Notes under the pieces: model-generated | Told to the model about the DNA's origin: nothing | What the model saw: only the letters and a program-made list of their open reading frames with translations | Database searches by the model: none | Made by a program: the position numbers and the translations under genes | Source of the DNA: Cristatella mucedo | Taxonomy: Eukaryota > Bryozoa > Phylactolaemata > Cristatellidae | Reading direction: 5' to 3' | Assembly (NCBI GenBank): GCA_009760855.2 | Contig: WPIO01000138.1 | Location: forward strand, 186,001-250,000 | DNA: 64,000 bases | Shown: positions 9,111-21,000 of the stretch, piece by piece | Numbering within the stretch: position 1 is the first letter of the stretch | Layout: the number at the start of each line of letters is the position of its first letter

Positions 9111-11100
9111 GGCGAGAACGATATTAAGGAGCCAGCTTTGGAGCGCTTAAGATGGTTGATCGTAGGAGTCAGCATCTTTGGATTGTTCACATTTGATTCG
9201 GCGACGTTTTACGGAAACTAGACGTGGCCATTGCTTGGACTCACTGATAAGAGCTACAGCAGTATTCGTATGCCTGAATATGGACAGTCAGACCGGATTT
9301 TATTTACGATTGAACAAGCTTGGTCTTGAATGAACTAGCTTGTTTAATGTCCGTAGTGAGCCTCTAGCTGCTGGGCGAGGACACATAATTAGATAGTTAG
9401 TGAGGCACATACACACTGCCCTTAGTTAGAGATGCTAACTAGTCAAACGTGTCTGCCAGTGTCTTGTTGTAGCATTAAAAAATGATGACAATAATAATAT
9501 TAATAATAAAGATACACTCTATAAAGCGCCCTCAGAGAACTCAATCTCTTTCTTGGCGCTTTACAACTCCTGCGAAGTGAAGAGCGATTGAACGGTCACT
9601 AGTATCAAGCTTGATAAACAACTTGAATACAATGATTAGGAGTGACACTTGCACGGTCAGCATGCAAGTGTGGTTAGTGGCAACGTGCACAGTCTCAGCA
9701 CGAATAAGCCCATCAAGGACGAATGACAGGGGCCCACTAAATGCTGTCCTACATAGGTGTGTTTTAAAGTTCATTTTAAATGTGGTCAAGTCAGGGATTA
9801 TCTGAAGCAAGTCGTAAATGAGTTTCAGGCTTTGGGAACATACGAACTAATGTCTCTGTCTCCAAAGGATTTGAGTTTTGCATCAGGTATTGGTAAACTG
9901 TCTGATTCCGAAAAGCAGGAGAAACGATAATTGGCCTGGTTTGAGAGTAGATCTGAGGAATATGCTGGAGCCAAGTTATGATGACTGGACGGAAGGAAGA
10001 TTGAGCAGCTGGAGAGAGTAAAATATTCTCACACGACCAGCATCAATGTCACAGGTCATGAGGTCTCGCAATCGCAGGTGACTTTGCATCCAGAGGTGGG
10101 CACACTCCATTGACTGAAAAATGTCTGTTTGTGGTCAGATAGACGAAACCAGGCGACGATAGACGATGATAGCTTGCAGTTGTAGGAAAGCATTTTATGA
10201 AGCGGTGTTGCTTGGCGTGAGTGGGATCATGAACATAAACTACAAAAGAAAATCAGACAGTGCTTTAAAACCAGTGCTAAAAGCTTCAAGCTAGACTATA
10301 TCAGATTCAAAATATTATATATAGATATTATCGAAATGAGTTTTAAAATCAGACATACTGAGAAACGATGGATTTCTTGCATGCAGAGTCAAAATGGGGG
10401 CAGCTAAATCTGAGATAAAAGAGGACTTGGTAACCCGGCGAGGATAGGCTACTGCAACCATTGGAAGCTTATCGTTGGATGAAATGACAATAACTGATTT
10501 GAAAGACAGGTTCTAGGGGACTGAAACCAGATAATTTTAAAGATTGACATTGCAATTTTGGGGTCCCCGCCACTTGTTTCGATCAATCTATGATTACAAA
10601 AGAAGCCATTTAGTGTTACCTTAATAACAGTTTGGTAGTAAACCTATTTTACCCCCGTCTAGGTCAAGGAAAACAGGTGAAAATAATTGTTAGCCATGGT
10701 ATTGCTATTGTTAGGGTTTTATTTCATTTTGAGTGAGCGTTTCGAAGACAAGTGAACGATTTGCTGCCTAGGCTATGACACGCCAGTTGACGGCTAACTT
10801 AGGCAGATTTACAGCAGAGCATGAGGGAGATCACTTTGGGTTGTTCTAGACGTTGCTGGGAATGCAAAGTTAGTGCATCCTTCGGCAATGGCCCGCTCAG
10901 GCACTCAGCAAAGTTTTTCTTCAGTTATTGCATAGTTCGAGGGTCATGGCAACAGCAACCAAATCTAGGAATGCATGCGAACTACGACAACCAAAGGAAC
11001 CTAGGTAGGCAAGGTCGTAGTTACGAAAACACTTGCCAGCACCCGGAAAATCAAAAGTGATCGCCTCTGGCGTAGCTCATGAAAGCCTAAGTGGTAGGTG
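9111..11100 (-). mobile_element. L2-type LINE copy B, old, interrupted by copy C
   Basis: 9111-9489 corresponds to the linker before RT; 9978-11100 continues into endonuclease and 5' leader. The element lacks RT and 3' end. It is more diverged than copy A: only the strongest blocks, such as TTGCATAGTTC ... AGGAATGC near 10930-10980, align at a glance. Copy C is inserted in it. Confidence 0.65.
9490..9977 (-). mobile_element. L2-type LINE copy C, 5'-truncated, nested in copy B
   Basis: Starts at an (AAT)n tail (9490-9508) and the conserved 3' end AAAGCGCCCTCAGAGAACT, then 3' untranslated region and the C-terminal RT segment. It is flanked by the 8-bp target duplication ATGATGAC at 9482-9489 and 9978-9985, which proves a separate insertion. 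Confidence 0.88.
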
Positions 11101-11584
11101 CTCAGATTACCAAAAGGTCGTAATTTTCTATGCCCTGTGATCGAACAGCAAAGGGTTAAGCCATAACAGATGATAGCAATATATGAATATGAATGCTATG
11201 TTTGCAATAAATTCTTGTTTCGGTAGAGAATTCTGCTATTGACAAGACACGCTAGTAGTGCTTGGCGTTAGAGGTGACATGCACAGGGTCAACACGCAAA
11301 ATCGGCTTGGGGCTGCATGCATTGTGTCAGAACTCATTGTCACTTGAAAGACGCACCACAAGGACGTTCTACACTCGGTGAGAAATCAGAGATGCGTGTA
11401 GGTGGTCTTATTCATTGTGAAAGCAATTGTCTGTTTTTTTGTCTAATCCGAAAAGACTGTCCCAATATCTAGACACCATTGGAATATACTTAACTATTTC
11501 TAGAAATTGCTTCACCGTCCAGCAGCAGTTAATCAAAGAGTGGCCTCACATGTGAATCACACAGATCAAGTCATAGCTTGATTA
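11101..11584. other. No gene or recognised repeat
   Basis: AT-rich sequence between two LINE copies. I see no sustained frame, promoter or repeat match. Confidence 0.4.
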
Positions 11585-12521
11585 ACCTAGTGTTATTCAG
11601 AAATAGGAAAGGCTGACTTTCAAAATTGGCTCTGCCAGCATATCTCCAGTTGCATCAGCTCGAAATCTAGGTGTCATATTCCAAAGCGACCTCTCGTTAG
11701 ACGACCACATCAGCTCCACAGTCAAATCAGCCTATTTTCAGCTTCATAACATTGCTAAAATTAGGGCTTGTTTAGATAAGGATACCACGTCCAAGTTGGT
11801 CCATGCATTCGTGACATCTCGTCTCGACTTCTGCAACTCACTGCTTACTGGCCTACCAGCATGTGCGATCAGGCGATTGCAGCTGGTGCAAAACTCTGCA
11901 GCTAGGCTTGTCTGTCGTGAGCGTCGCAGTTGCCACATTACTACACTTCTCGCCGACCTGCACTGGTTACCAGTCAAGCAACGGATTGACTTCAAGGTTT
12001 TGTCGCTCACTTTTAGGTCTCTTCATTCTATGGCTCCAGCCTATCTTTCAGATATACTACCCCATCAGGCCAAGCATCGTACCACTCGCTTTTCGGAATC
12101 CAACAGTCTAGAAATACCTCGTACAAACCTTAAATCTTTTGGAGACCGTGCATTTAGCTCGTATGCTCCCACAGCCTGGAACTCCCTCCCGACCTGCATC
12201 AGAACATCCCCTGACCTGACCACATTTAAAAGAAACTTAAAAACATACCTATTTAGGACAGCATTTAGTGGGTCCTTGTGATTCGTCCTCGATGTGCTTA
12301 TGCGTGCTGACACTGTTCATGCTGCCACTAACCACATTTGCATGCTGACCCAGTGCATGTAACCCCTAACCATGTTATTCATTTTGTTTGTTTTTCAAGC
12401 ATGATTTTACTTACTATTCTATTGCGTATCACTTTGCAGCAAATGTAAAGCGCCTAGAAAGAGATTAAGTTCTCTGAGGGCGCTTTGTCAAGTGCAATAT
12501 TATTATTATTATTATTATTAC
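11585..12521 (+). mobile_element. L2-type LINE copy D, young, 5'-truncated
   Basis: Carries the last 161 codons of the L2 ORF (11796-12281, from [18 protein letters not shown] to the C-terminus) and a full 3' untranslated region, ending GGGCGCTTTGTCAAGTGCAA plus (TTA)n at 12499-12521. Across the last ORF part and 3' region it differs from copy E at only a few bases, so both are recent. 5' truncation is typical of target-primed reverse transcription. Confidence 0.9.
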
Positions 12522-13011
12522 TGTCAGTTGAAAGCACGATCAGTGGGATTCACTGCAAGATCACAGCGTTTTTTCTAGTTGAAGCTGAAACAATAAAATT
12601 AAGCAAGTTCATAGAAGCTTGCAGAAAAACCTCTTATAATTATGTGAGCTGTTTTTTATCCCTGTTGTCCATCTGTAGCGTAAATCAGATTGCTTTCATA
12701 GGCAGCATTCATGACTTCTAGTAGTAATTTTTACCATTAACAAGCAGCAGAATATCCCAGATTTCAGGATATTAGCAATCTCAATTATAGAAGAGATTGT
12801 AGTTTCAAGTATTTCAATGGACCATGCTGTCTGAGAAGCTAGGAGCTGTGCCACACGCAACTACATCTCCCTATCTTGCTGCCGAATAAGGCAAAACCTC
12901 ATTAGCTGTCTTAAGCAAGTACTTTCAAGGTACCTATTACGTCACCTGCTATCGTGACTCACAAATGTTTGTCACTTTCTTTCTGTTAGGTGAAATGAAT
13001 ATAATTAAATA
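12522..13011. other. No gene seen
   Basis: No exon or repeat supported. A leucine-rich open frame that starts in the (TTA)n tail of copy D enters this segment and is rejected as a gene. Confidence 0.4.
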
Positions 13012-13150
13012 TAACTCATTTATATAGCGCCCCAAAAGAACCTAATCTCTATTCAGGCACTACACATATGCCTCTAGGCTCGAGCCCACGACTTCAGCGA
13101 GACCTTGGTCAGGCAGGCAACCAAACCGCTAGACCCAAACCAGCTCGGCA
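13012..13150 (-). mobile_element. tRNA-derived SINE, family 1, copy a
   Basis: On the minus strand: a tRNA-like head with box A near AGCGGTTTGG and box B GTGGGCTCGAGCC, then a body ending in AGAGATTAGGTTCTTTTGGGGCGCTATATAAATGAGT. Other copies are at 25.0, 37.4 and 48.1 kb. The 3' end resembles the L2 tail. Confidence 0.8.
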
Positions 13151-13540
13151 TGAAGTCTGTTCTCTGCCAGTTTTGCAAAGAAGGAAGCTTATGGTTTCAG
13201 TGTGCTAGGCAAAACTGGAAAATTATTCGAGTCCGTGACTTCCGATCAAGGTGAAATAATGACGACCATGCTGCAGTTGCTGAACTGGCGTTTCGTATTA
13301 GCAAATGAGTTTTAGTTCTTTTACTTATTCGTATAAAACCAGGTTTTACAATTAATTCTGTCAAAAAATTTAAAGTCTTACTAATTAACAGGGTATTAAA
13401 TTTATGCTTACCTGATTGGGTTATTCCAACTTTGACAAGGTAAGTTGGTATATTAGTACTACTGCTGACCTTAATTTGTCGAGGTTAGCCATTATCGTAC
13501 CCTAGAGTGCTCATTTGTAATGCCTAGCTAAATAACAATC
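13151..13540. other. No gene seen
   Basis: AT-rich spacer between the SINE and L2 copy F; the exact 5' start of copy F within 13500-13600 is uncertain. Confidence 0.35.
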
Positions 13541-14048
13541 ATAATTATCCATGTAAGTACTAATTTATTTATTTTTTAATTTATTGTAATTGGTATTCGA
13601 ACGTAGCAATTAAGAAATTACGTGCCTGTGGATATGGAAACGCTAATCGCTTCGGGTACCTGGGTCTCCCATGCCAGTTGCTGCCTTAGCTATGCAGGTG
13701 GCTACTAACCTCCATGTTAGTTATGGTCGTCAGCAGCTGTTATTCCATCGTCATCGTAGATTAATTGCATTCCAAGATATTAGTGCTGTGGCTAAGATTC
13801 TAGAACTTTGCATTACCAAAAAAAACATCCCAGAGCCGCAGTGGTGGCCAGAACTGCAAGCTCGGATGCCACTCCTTGGGCGGAAGTTTGAGCTGACTAC
13901 CTGTTCGTTTGGTTTTTCAAGCATCGTCTCAAGCTGCTCAGCACGCTTCTCCATATGCGTAACTGTGAATCTCTCTAACTTAGTGGTAATCAGATCTGTT
14001 ATAACTCCAACGCCTAGACTGAAGGCTTGACTTTGGAATCCTCGCTTA

Positions 14049-14501
14049 ATGTGCAATAAACGTCTAGTAATAAGAGACCATATTTCGGAAAATTGTTTTG
14101 ACCTACTCGACCTAACTGAAACTTGGCTTCAATCGAAAAACTGCCCGACAATTAAAGATGCAACCCCATCTGGTTTGTCATTCTGTAACACCCCTAGATC
14201 AATTAAGACTTGTGGTGGAGTTGCTGTTATCGTGCTGTCAAAATTCAACTTCAAACCATTTGCAGTAACCTCCAAGCAGTCTTTTGAATCAATTGTCTTG
14301 GTCTCACTCGAAAAAGAGCTGCCAATAGTGGCGGTAGTCGCTCGCTCACCAATTACAAAGTCCTTCTTTATCTCAGCTTTCTCCAATCTCACTGTGGTTC
14401 TTTGTGCAAGAAATCGATCCTTTCTCGTTATGGGTGATTTCAACATTTACTTTCATAACTTATCAGACGCTATCAGCACTGAATTCCGTGCATTGACTTA
14501 A
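14049..14501 (+). pseudogene. L2 apurinic-like endonuclease domain, partial
   Basis: The frame holds the landmarks of the LINE APE-type endonuclease: NKRLVIRDHI at the start, LTETWL with the metal-binding Glu, GGVAVIVLSKFNF, a strand with TVVLCARN, and VMGDFNIYF with the conserved Asp-Phe-Asn. The final His/Asp part follows in another frame (GSTLDQIFLF near 14555). This enzyme nicks target DNA for reverse transcription. It is broken by frameshifts. Confidence 0.82.
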
Positions 14502-15375
14502 TTACTGTCTCTTGTGGCTCATGTGCATGGCCCTACTCACAATAAGGGTAGCACACTCGACCAGATTTTCTTATTCAACTGCACTTCATCAGCCCCAATT
14601 ATTACTAAATACTACTTATCTGACCACATACAGATCTCATTCAATCTACAATGTGTGCCCACCTCCTCCTCTAAAATAACCTGTTAATCGCGAAACCTCA
14701 AGATCATCGACATCGATTTTTTACATGCAAATATATCTGCTTTGCCTCTGCCGCTCAGACCTTCCTCCAATCTGTCAACGTTAGTAGATAGCTGCAACAC
14801 GACACTAGCTGACACGCTCGACTATTTTCTATCTCTAACTATGTGCACTGTGTGCCCTCGCTCAGACAGCATATGGTTTACCACAGATATTAAACTAGCC
14901 AGGTCTACTAAGTTCAGGCTTGTAAAAACATACAAAAGATCAGGACTGACTGTCCGTCGACAGAAATAGTAGGAATTCTTTAGGTCGTATCAATCAATCC
15001 TAGGAAAGGCCAGGCCTAGCTTCTATAAAAAAATTCTGAATTACGGATGCCTAATAAAAAAATGCGGATGTCGAGGATCAGCCATCTCCTCAACCACATC
15101 CAGATTAGCTCCTTTCGCGATGATCTGCTTGTTCTGTGTGCTGAAGATAGGTATAATCAGTGGTCCATTCCCACGATGGCCGCATCTCCCTAGCATGCTC
15201 TTTCCCGATTCCTGGCTGCATCGTAATGTCTACATTTTAACAGGTCCCTAGCGATCTCGTCCTGAAGTTCATATCCCAATCGAAGAAGACAGCAGGTCCT
15301 CTGGACCCTATTCCAACTGTCCTGCTCCTACGTTGCATTGATCTGCTACTGCTAGGCATAACTAGCATCAATTAT

Positions 15376-15883
15376 ATGGTATTAGCCTCAGGTCATGTCC
15401 CAGCACCTTTAAAAAAAGCCGTAGTCGGGCCACTTCGAGGGAGAGCAACACTGGAACAAGAGAACTTGAGCAACTACCGCCCAGTCTCCCTTCTATTATT
15501 CTTATTGAAGACACCGGAACTGGTCTTGGTGGGCCAGCTGAACTCATATATTGAAACTCCAAACCTTGCTAATAAGTTCCAGCACGGCTTCAGATATAAT
15601 CACTCCACAGAGTCAGCATTGCTTGGGGTGTACAACGACCTACTTAGGACTAAAGACATGGGTACAGTGTCTCTGCTTGTTTTCTTTTTTGATCTTGTTG
15701 CAGCTTTTAATACCACTGATCACAAAGTTCTTCAAGATCGCCCCTCATTCACCTGGGAATCACTGGCATTTCTCTGCAATGGTTAAGGTCAGTCTCAGTG
15801 AAGACTCCAGAGCATTGACATCAACGGACGACGATCAAAAGAGATACCTCAGACATATGAGGTACAGCAAGGCTCCGACCTAG
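15376..15883 (+). pseudogene. L2 reverse transcriptase, N-terminal part, frameshifted
   Basis: In frame 15376-15786: LSNYRPVSLL, a block corresponding to LANKFQHGFRYNHSTESALL, and FDLVAAFNTTDH, which is RT palm motif A. The continuation with the YADD-type motif falls in other frames near 15940-15970. Not functional. Confidence 0.8.
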
Positions 15884-17009
15884 GCACGGTTTTTTCATGG
15901 TTTATACTCTCCTTCTTGATGATGTGATTGCCAAGCACAATCTAGCTTTCACTTCTATGCCAATGACACTCACTTGTACCTTTGCTTTGATCCCTCGCAG
16001 ACTTCAAGCACTTCGAATTCTTTCGACTCACTTATTGCATGTTTTGATGACATCCGCACATGGATGGCAGCAAATGTTCGATAACTAAACGATAATAAAG
16101 CTAACTTAATATTTATATGCAAACACTGTGTGATTCAAAAATTGGAAAGGCTGACTCTCAAAAGTGGCTCTGCCTATATATCTACCATTAAATTAGCTCG
16201 ATATTAAGTGTCATGTTCCAAAGTGACCTCTTCTTAGAAGACCACATCCGCTCCACAATCAAGTCTGACTACTTTCAGCTAGGTAACATTACTAAAATGT
16301 GGACTTTTTTAAAATTAGAATACCAGTCTTAGTTGGCCCATGCATTCGTGACATCCTGTCTTGAATTCTGTGAGTCACTGCTTGCTGGCCTACTGGGTGT
16401 GCAATCAGGCAATTACAGCTGGTGCAAAACTCTGCACCTAGGCTTTTCTGTCGCGAGCTTTGCTTTTGCCATATCACACCTCTTCTCGCCCACCTGCACT
16501 GGCTACCAGTCCAGCAACGGATTGAATTCAAGGTTTTGTCGCTCAATTGTATTTCACTTCATTCTTTGACTCCAGCCTTTCTCTCAGATAAACTTCCACC
16601 AGGCTAAGCATTATGCAACCTGCTTTTCAGAATTCAACAGTTTATCATTACCTCGTGTAAACCTCAAATCCTTTGGAGATTTAGGATCCAGTTTGCATGC
16701 TTCCACAGCCTATAACTTCCTCCTGACTTGCATCAGAACATTCCCTGACTTGATCACATTAAAAAAAAAACTTAAAAACACACCTTTTTAGGACAGAATT
16801 TAGTGGGTACCTATGATTCGTCCTTCATAAGTTTTTAGATGCTGACACTGTGCATGCTGCCACTAACTACACTTGCGTGCATGCCCTGTGCATTATACTT
16901 CTCACAATTGTAATCGCGTTTCCCTCTTTAGCAAATGTAAACCTCCCAGAAAGAGATTGAGTTCTGTAGGGGCGATTCGTCAAGAGAATTATTATTAGTA
17001 TTTTAACGG

Positions 17010-17641
17010 CAGGATTGCCAGCTGTTACGGTAAAAACCGGTGTACGTTTATTGTACATCTTCAAGTGATACATGTTAAATACCAGTATTTTTTTGAACAG
17101 GGAGACTCTGTTCCGTCAGTTTGCTGACGATTCATTTACCTTATTGGAATTTAAGCTGATATATTACCAAAAACTGTTAAGTCAGCCTCTAACCGAATTA
17201 AATATAATCTATATTCCTAAAAGGCAAGTATTCTTCAAGAAGTTGATAACTTATATAAGACCTCTGTAGAAACCGTGTAGCCAAGCGAAACCATCACATA
17301 CAAGTAGACAAAACATCTGAATGTAGCTTCTTTGGCTTTAGGTTCCTGGGCTTACATTCTCCGGATTTAAACCGGTTGCAAGCACTGAAAATGCTACTAC
17401 TACATGAATATACGTGAAAGGTTTAGTCTCGTACCAAAGATAGCCCTGTCTAATATATATTTTCATTCTAGGAGTCTAAATAGTCCTCAAAATCTCATAT
17501 CCAATATTTTATACGGGAATAAGTCTAAGGTACTCATATAGCTAAAAGGTATTAAAACACATATAACCCAGATGTGTATTGGTTTATCTGACTGCAGGCC
17601 TTCGTTTACTAACTTCATTTCTAGTTGCAGCCAAAGCTGGA
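17010..17641. repeat. Low-copy duplication Y, copy 1 (left part)
   Basis: Aligns by eye with 24150-24830; for example ATAATCTATATTC, ATAGCCCTGTC and CAATAT/CAATGT-flanked CTCAAAATCTCA/CTAAAAATCTCA blocks occur in the same order and spacing. Diverged. The copy continues after LINE copy E at 18836-19100. Nature of the unit unknown. Confidence 0.5.
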
Positions 17642-18835
17642 GATAATAATAATAATAATATTGCACTTGACAAAGCGCCCTCAGAGAACTTGATCTCTTT
17701 CTAGGCGCTTTACATTTGCTGCAAAGTGATACGCAATAGAATAGTAAGTAAAATCATGCTTGAAAAACAAACAAAATGAATAACATGGTTAGGGGTTACA
17801 TGCACTGGGTCAGCATGCAAATGTGGTTAGTGGCAGCATGCACAGTGTCAGCACGCATAAGCACATCGAGGACGAATCACAAGGACCCACTAAATGCTGT
17901 CCTAAATAGGTATGTTTTTAAGTTTCTTTTAAATGTGGTCAGGTCAGGGGATGTTCTGATGCAGGTCGGGAGGGAGTTCCAGGCTGTGGGAGCATACGAG
18001 CTAAATGCACGGTCTCCAAAAGATTTAAGGTTTGTACGAGGTATTTCTAGACTGTTGGATTCCGAAAAGCGGGTGGTACGATGCTTGGCCTGATGGAGTA
18101 GTAGTATATCTGAAAGATAGGCTGGAGCCATTGGATGAAGGGACCTAAAAGTGAGCGACAAAACCTTGAAGTCAATCCGTTGCTTGACTGGTAACCAGTG
18201 CAGGTCGGCGAGAAGTGTAGTAATGTGGCAACTGCGACGCTCACGACAGACAAGCCTAGCTGCAGAGTTTTGCACCAGCTGCAATCGCCTGATCGCACAT
18301 GCTGGTAGGCCAGTAAGCAGTGAGTTGCAGAAGTCGAGACGGGATGTCACGAATGCATGGACCAACTTGGACGTGGTATCTTTATCTAAACAAGCCCGAA
18401 TTTTAGCAATGTTATGAAGCTGAAAATAGGCGGATTTGACTGCGGAGCTGATATGGTCGTCTAACGAGAGGTCGCTTTGGAATATGACACCTAGATTTCG
18501 AGCTGATTCAACTGGAGATATGCTGGCAGAGCCAATTTTGAGAGTCAGCCTTTCCAATCTCTGGATCACACTGGGTTTGCCCATAGCTAGTAAGTTAGTT
18601 TTATCATCGTTTAGTTTTAGAAAACTTGCTGCCATCCATGATCGGATGTCATCAATGCATGCAGCAAGTGAGTTGAGAGAATTTGAGGTGCTCGAAGGCT
18701 GGGAGGGATCAAAGCAAAGGTACAACTGAGTATCATCCGCATAGAAGTGAAAGCCTAGATTGTGCTTAGCAATCACATCAGCGAGAGGGAGAGTATAAAC
18801 GGTGAAAAGGACCGGACCTAGCACAGAGCCCTAAT
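17642..18835 (-). mobile_element. L2-type LINE copy E, young, 5'-truncated
   Basis: The left end is the (AAT)n tail at 17645-17661 and the conserved 3' end; the right end is a truncation near 18835. It carries an unbroken 315-codon RT C-terminal half. It is inserted in duplication Y copy 1 and absent from Y copy 2, so it postdates that duplication. Confidence 0.92.
17877..18824 (-). CDS. L2 reverse transcriptase C-terminal half, open for 315 codons
   Basis: Reads from [18 protein letters not shown] through the catalytic [12 protein letters not shown] and [15 protein letters not shown] to the thumb/C-terminal region ([61 protein letters not shown]) and ends at TAA by the 3' region. RT copies LINE RNA into DNA at the nick. 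The endonuclease and RT fingers are missing, so this is a dead-on-arrival copy, but lack of stops shows it is recent. The start codon is simply the first Met after truncation. Confidence 0.88.
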   Translation of the reverse strand: MLGPVLFTVYTLPLADVIAKHNLGFHFYADDTQLYLCFDPSQPSSTSNSLNSLAACIDDIRSWMAASFLKLNDDKTNLLAMGKPSVIQRLERLTLKIGSASISPVESARNLGVIFQSDLSLDDHISSAVKSAYFQLHNIAKIRACLDKDTTSKLVHAFVTSRLDFCNSLLTGLPACAIRRLQLVQNSAARLVCRERRSCHITTLLADLHWLPVKQRIDFKVLSLTFRSLHPMAPAYLSDILLLHQAKHRTTRFSESNSLEIPRTNLKSFGDRAFSSYAPTAWNSLPTCIRTSPDLTTFKRNLKTYLFRTAFSGSL

Positions 18836-19100
18836 AGGGTTTGCTTGAAGTGAACCCTACTCTGCGACCTTGCAGCAGACTGCGATCCTAAGATTTATGG
18901 CTATTCATGCCAGCAGTTGATCTAGCTAATGCCAAGTGAGGCTAACGTTGAATGAACTGCTGCTTGGCTGGAAAACACTTCTAGAATTAGCGACCTCCTA
19001 ACCAATGGCCTATAGTTGTCGGGACATTCTCACGGGTACAGACAAGAAGACCCACTCGTGCTGCCACATTGAATATGATTTTACCTGCACGCATCAGCTA
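18836..19100. repeat. Low-copy duplication Y, copy 1 (right part)
   Basis: Continues the match to 24820-24990 after the LINE insertion: TTTGCTTGAAGTGAACCCTACTC against CTGTTTAAAGTGAACCTCACTC, then CCTAAGATTTATGG against CCAAGATTAGGG, and CTTGGCTGG against CTTGGTGG. A 7-base inverted repeat (18835-18841 with 18853-18859) sits at the LINE junction. Confidence 0.45.
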
Positions 19101-19114
19101 GTCGCAGCTTTTAG

Positions 19115-19235
19115 CTAGTCCTTGTGGTTTGCCTTTAAAGTAAATGTTAGTGCTGACACTATGCATGCCGCCACTAGCCGTGTGTGCATGTTGACCATGT
19201 GCATGTAATCTCTAACACAAAGCGTTACTAGCGTG
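19115..19235 (+). mobile_element. L2 3' untranslated fragment
   Basis: Matches the L2 3' region (GTGCTGACACTATGCATGC ... GTGCATGTAATCTCTAAC) without ORF or tail. Confidence 0.6.
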
Positions 19236-19259
19236 TCTTGGCTATTCCCGGACTCTCAA

Positions 19260-21000
19260 CCAAAACCCAAATTTTTAGCAAATTTTGTATTTCGAAACTG
19301 CTACTACTAACACCTGTTTAGGCTTAACTTTTTTCTATTTCACAACAGAATGTAAGCAATTACGTGCTTATGGTCATCTAAAAGCTAACTGCCTTGGTCT
19401 TGGTCAGTCATGCCAGCTGCAGCCATGATGGATTTGTGGCTGCTAGTAACTAGCCTATTCTGGACGACAAGGTTTATATGTGAATGTTTTGCTAACATCG
19501 TTCATGTGCAATTATTTTTGTAATTGCTTTCGCTAAGACTCTTGAATTATTCCCCAACAGAAGAATGACTCAGCTAAGGGCTAGAGGGGGCCAATACCAA
19601 AGGATGGGCTCAATTGAAATCCCCAGTATGGTTTCGAACTGCCTTGAGCGATCATGCCTAGTTTTTAATCTCTCTATCTCAGCGGACCTTTCATAATCCC
19701 GGCGGCCTATCGTAAAACTGTCTTTGGAATGCTCGCTCAACCTGAAATTAAAGCCTAATCGGACGCTATATAAGTTTCAAGAATAATTTGGACCTGTTCG
19801 CCTTGACTGTGTCAAGGGTAAATAAGGCTAACTGCCAGACTGTTATTGACCCAAGTAGAAGTGGCTTCCCATTCTGTCATACCCATAGATCAATCGAACC
19901 AGTGGTTGAGTAGCCGTCATCATATCGTCAGTCTTGATATTTAAGAGGGTTACATTTGACTTTAACTAGTCTTTCAAATTGATTCTTCTGAGTTCCTCCC
20001 TTGAAAAGCGTTGCACTGTGACAGTAGCCTATCTTTACCTTTTTAACAACTCCTCTGTAATCTTAGATTGATTGGACTATATTTTGAATCTGGATTAAAG
20101 AATATCCACCTTTCCTGATTACAGATGATTTCAAAATTCATCTTGATAATTTATCCGACGCTTTCAGCACTGCATTTAACACAACGACTGACTTATTTTG
20201 TCTAGTAGCTCACAAGCATTGGCCTTCTCATATCAAAGGACACATGAGTAGCTACAATTCACCCACTATCATTAACTTTCGTCATCAGGTTACGCTTATC
20301 TTACCACAAACATATCTAATTTAGTCTACAGTGCATGACCTTCACTGTATCCAATGTCATCTGTGAATCACGAAATCTCAAGACCCGTGACGTCGATGCC
20401 GTTCTCACGAGAATATCCTGCTCGACCCTCTGCTTAATCACTACTCCTGCCTCTCATCGTTAGTAGAATGCTGCGACAAATCAGACATACTTTACAAGTT
20501 CGCACCTCTGAGTAGGCGTACTGTGTCTTCGCCTGGCTGTGTCTTCGCCCAGACGGCCCATGGTTAACTACAGATATAAAACAAGCTAGGCCTACTAAGC
20601 ACATGCTTGAACAAGCATATAAAAGAACACGACTGACTATCCATCTTCAGGTATATGAGTACTATTGTAGATCATAACAAATAATTCTAGCTGAGGTGAG
20701 GTCTAGCTTCCATAAAAAGCATCGTTGAATCACAGATGCTCAAGCCAAAGAAGCTGATGACTACGGTCAACCTTCTTCTTAACCACTCCCAAACAAACTC
20801 CTAACATGGGAATCCGCGTGACGATCAAGGCATCGCTTCGCTAGCTTCTTCGTCAAAGAAATAGGCAAGATTAAGTAGCCCATAACCAGCATGCCAGCAT
20901 TTCCTAACCCTTGAATAATGACTATCAATCCCATGCAGAATCTCAAAGTGTACACTTGAGGAGGCCATGAGTGAGTTTGTTCCGCGTTCACATCATAATG
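19260..21000 (+). mobile_element. L2-type LINE copy H, old, 5' half
   Basis: 5' leader (GCAATTACGTGCTTATGG at about 19353), endonuclease region (about 19750-20240 aligns with 14060-14560) and linker (about 20480-20900, GGCCTACTAAGCACATG and ACTGACTATCC blocks). It ends before RT. Many stops in all frames; noticeably more diverged than copies D and E. Confidence 0.65.

Larger units (their letters stand above)
13541..17000 (+). mobile_element. L2-type LINE copy F, nearly full length, decayed
   Basis: The most complete L2 copy here. 5' leader with AAGAAATTACGTGCC at about 13612, endonuclease at 14049-14501, linker, RT from about 15400, C-terminal region, 3' untranslated region, and the end GAGATTGAGTTCTGTAGGGGCG with a short ATT tail near 16985-17000. 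Stops and frameshifts occur throughout, so it is inactive. It served as the reference for placing the other L2 fragments. Confidence 0.85.

Noticed and set aside
12485-12721. Apparent secreted protein with a poly-leucine signal peptide
   Set aside because: The leucines come from the (TTA)n tail of L2 copy D, and the rest has no support.
18151-18417. 88-codon plus-strand frame opposite L2 copy E and its twin at 11744-12010
   Set aside because: Antisense of the RT C-terminal region; conserved only because the LINE copies are near-identical.
18829-18859. Telomere-like TAGGG/CCCTA inverted repeat
   Set aside because: Single short hairpin at the LINE junction, not a telomeric array.
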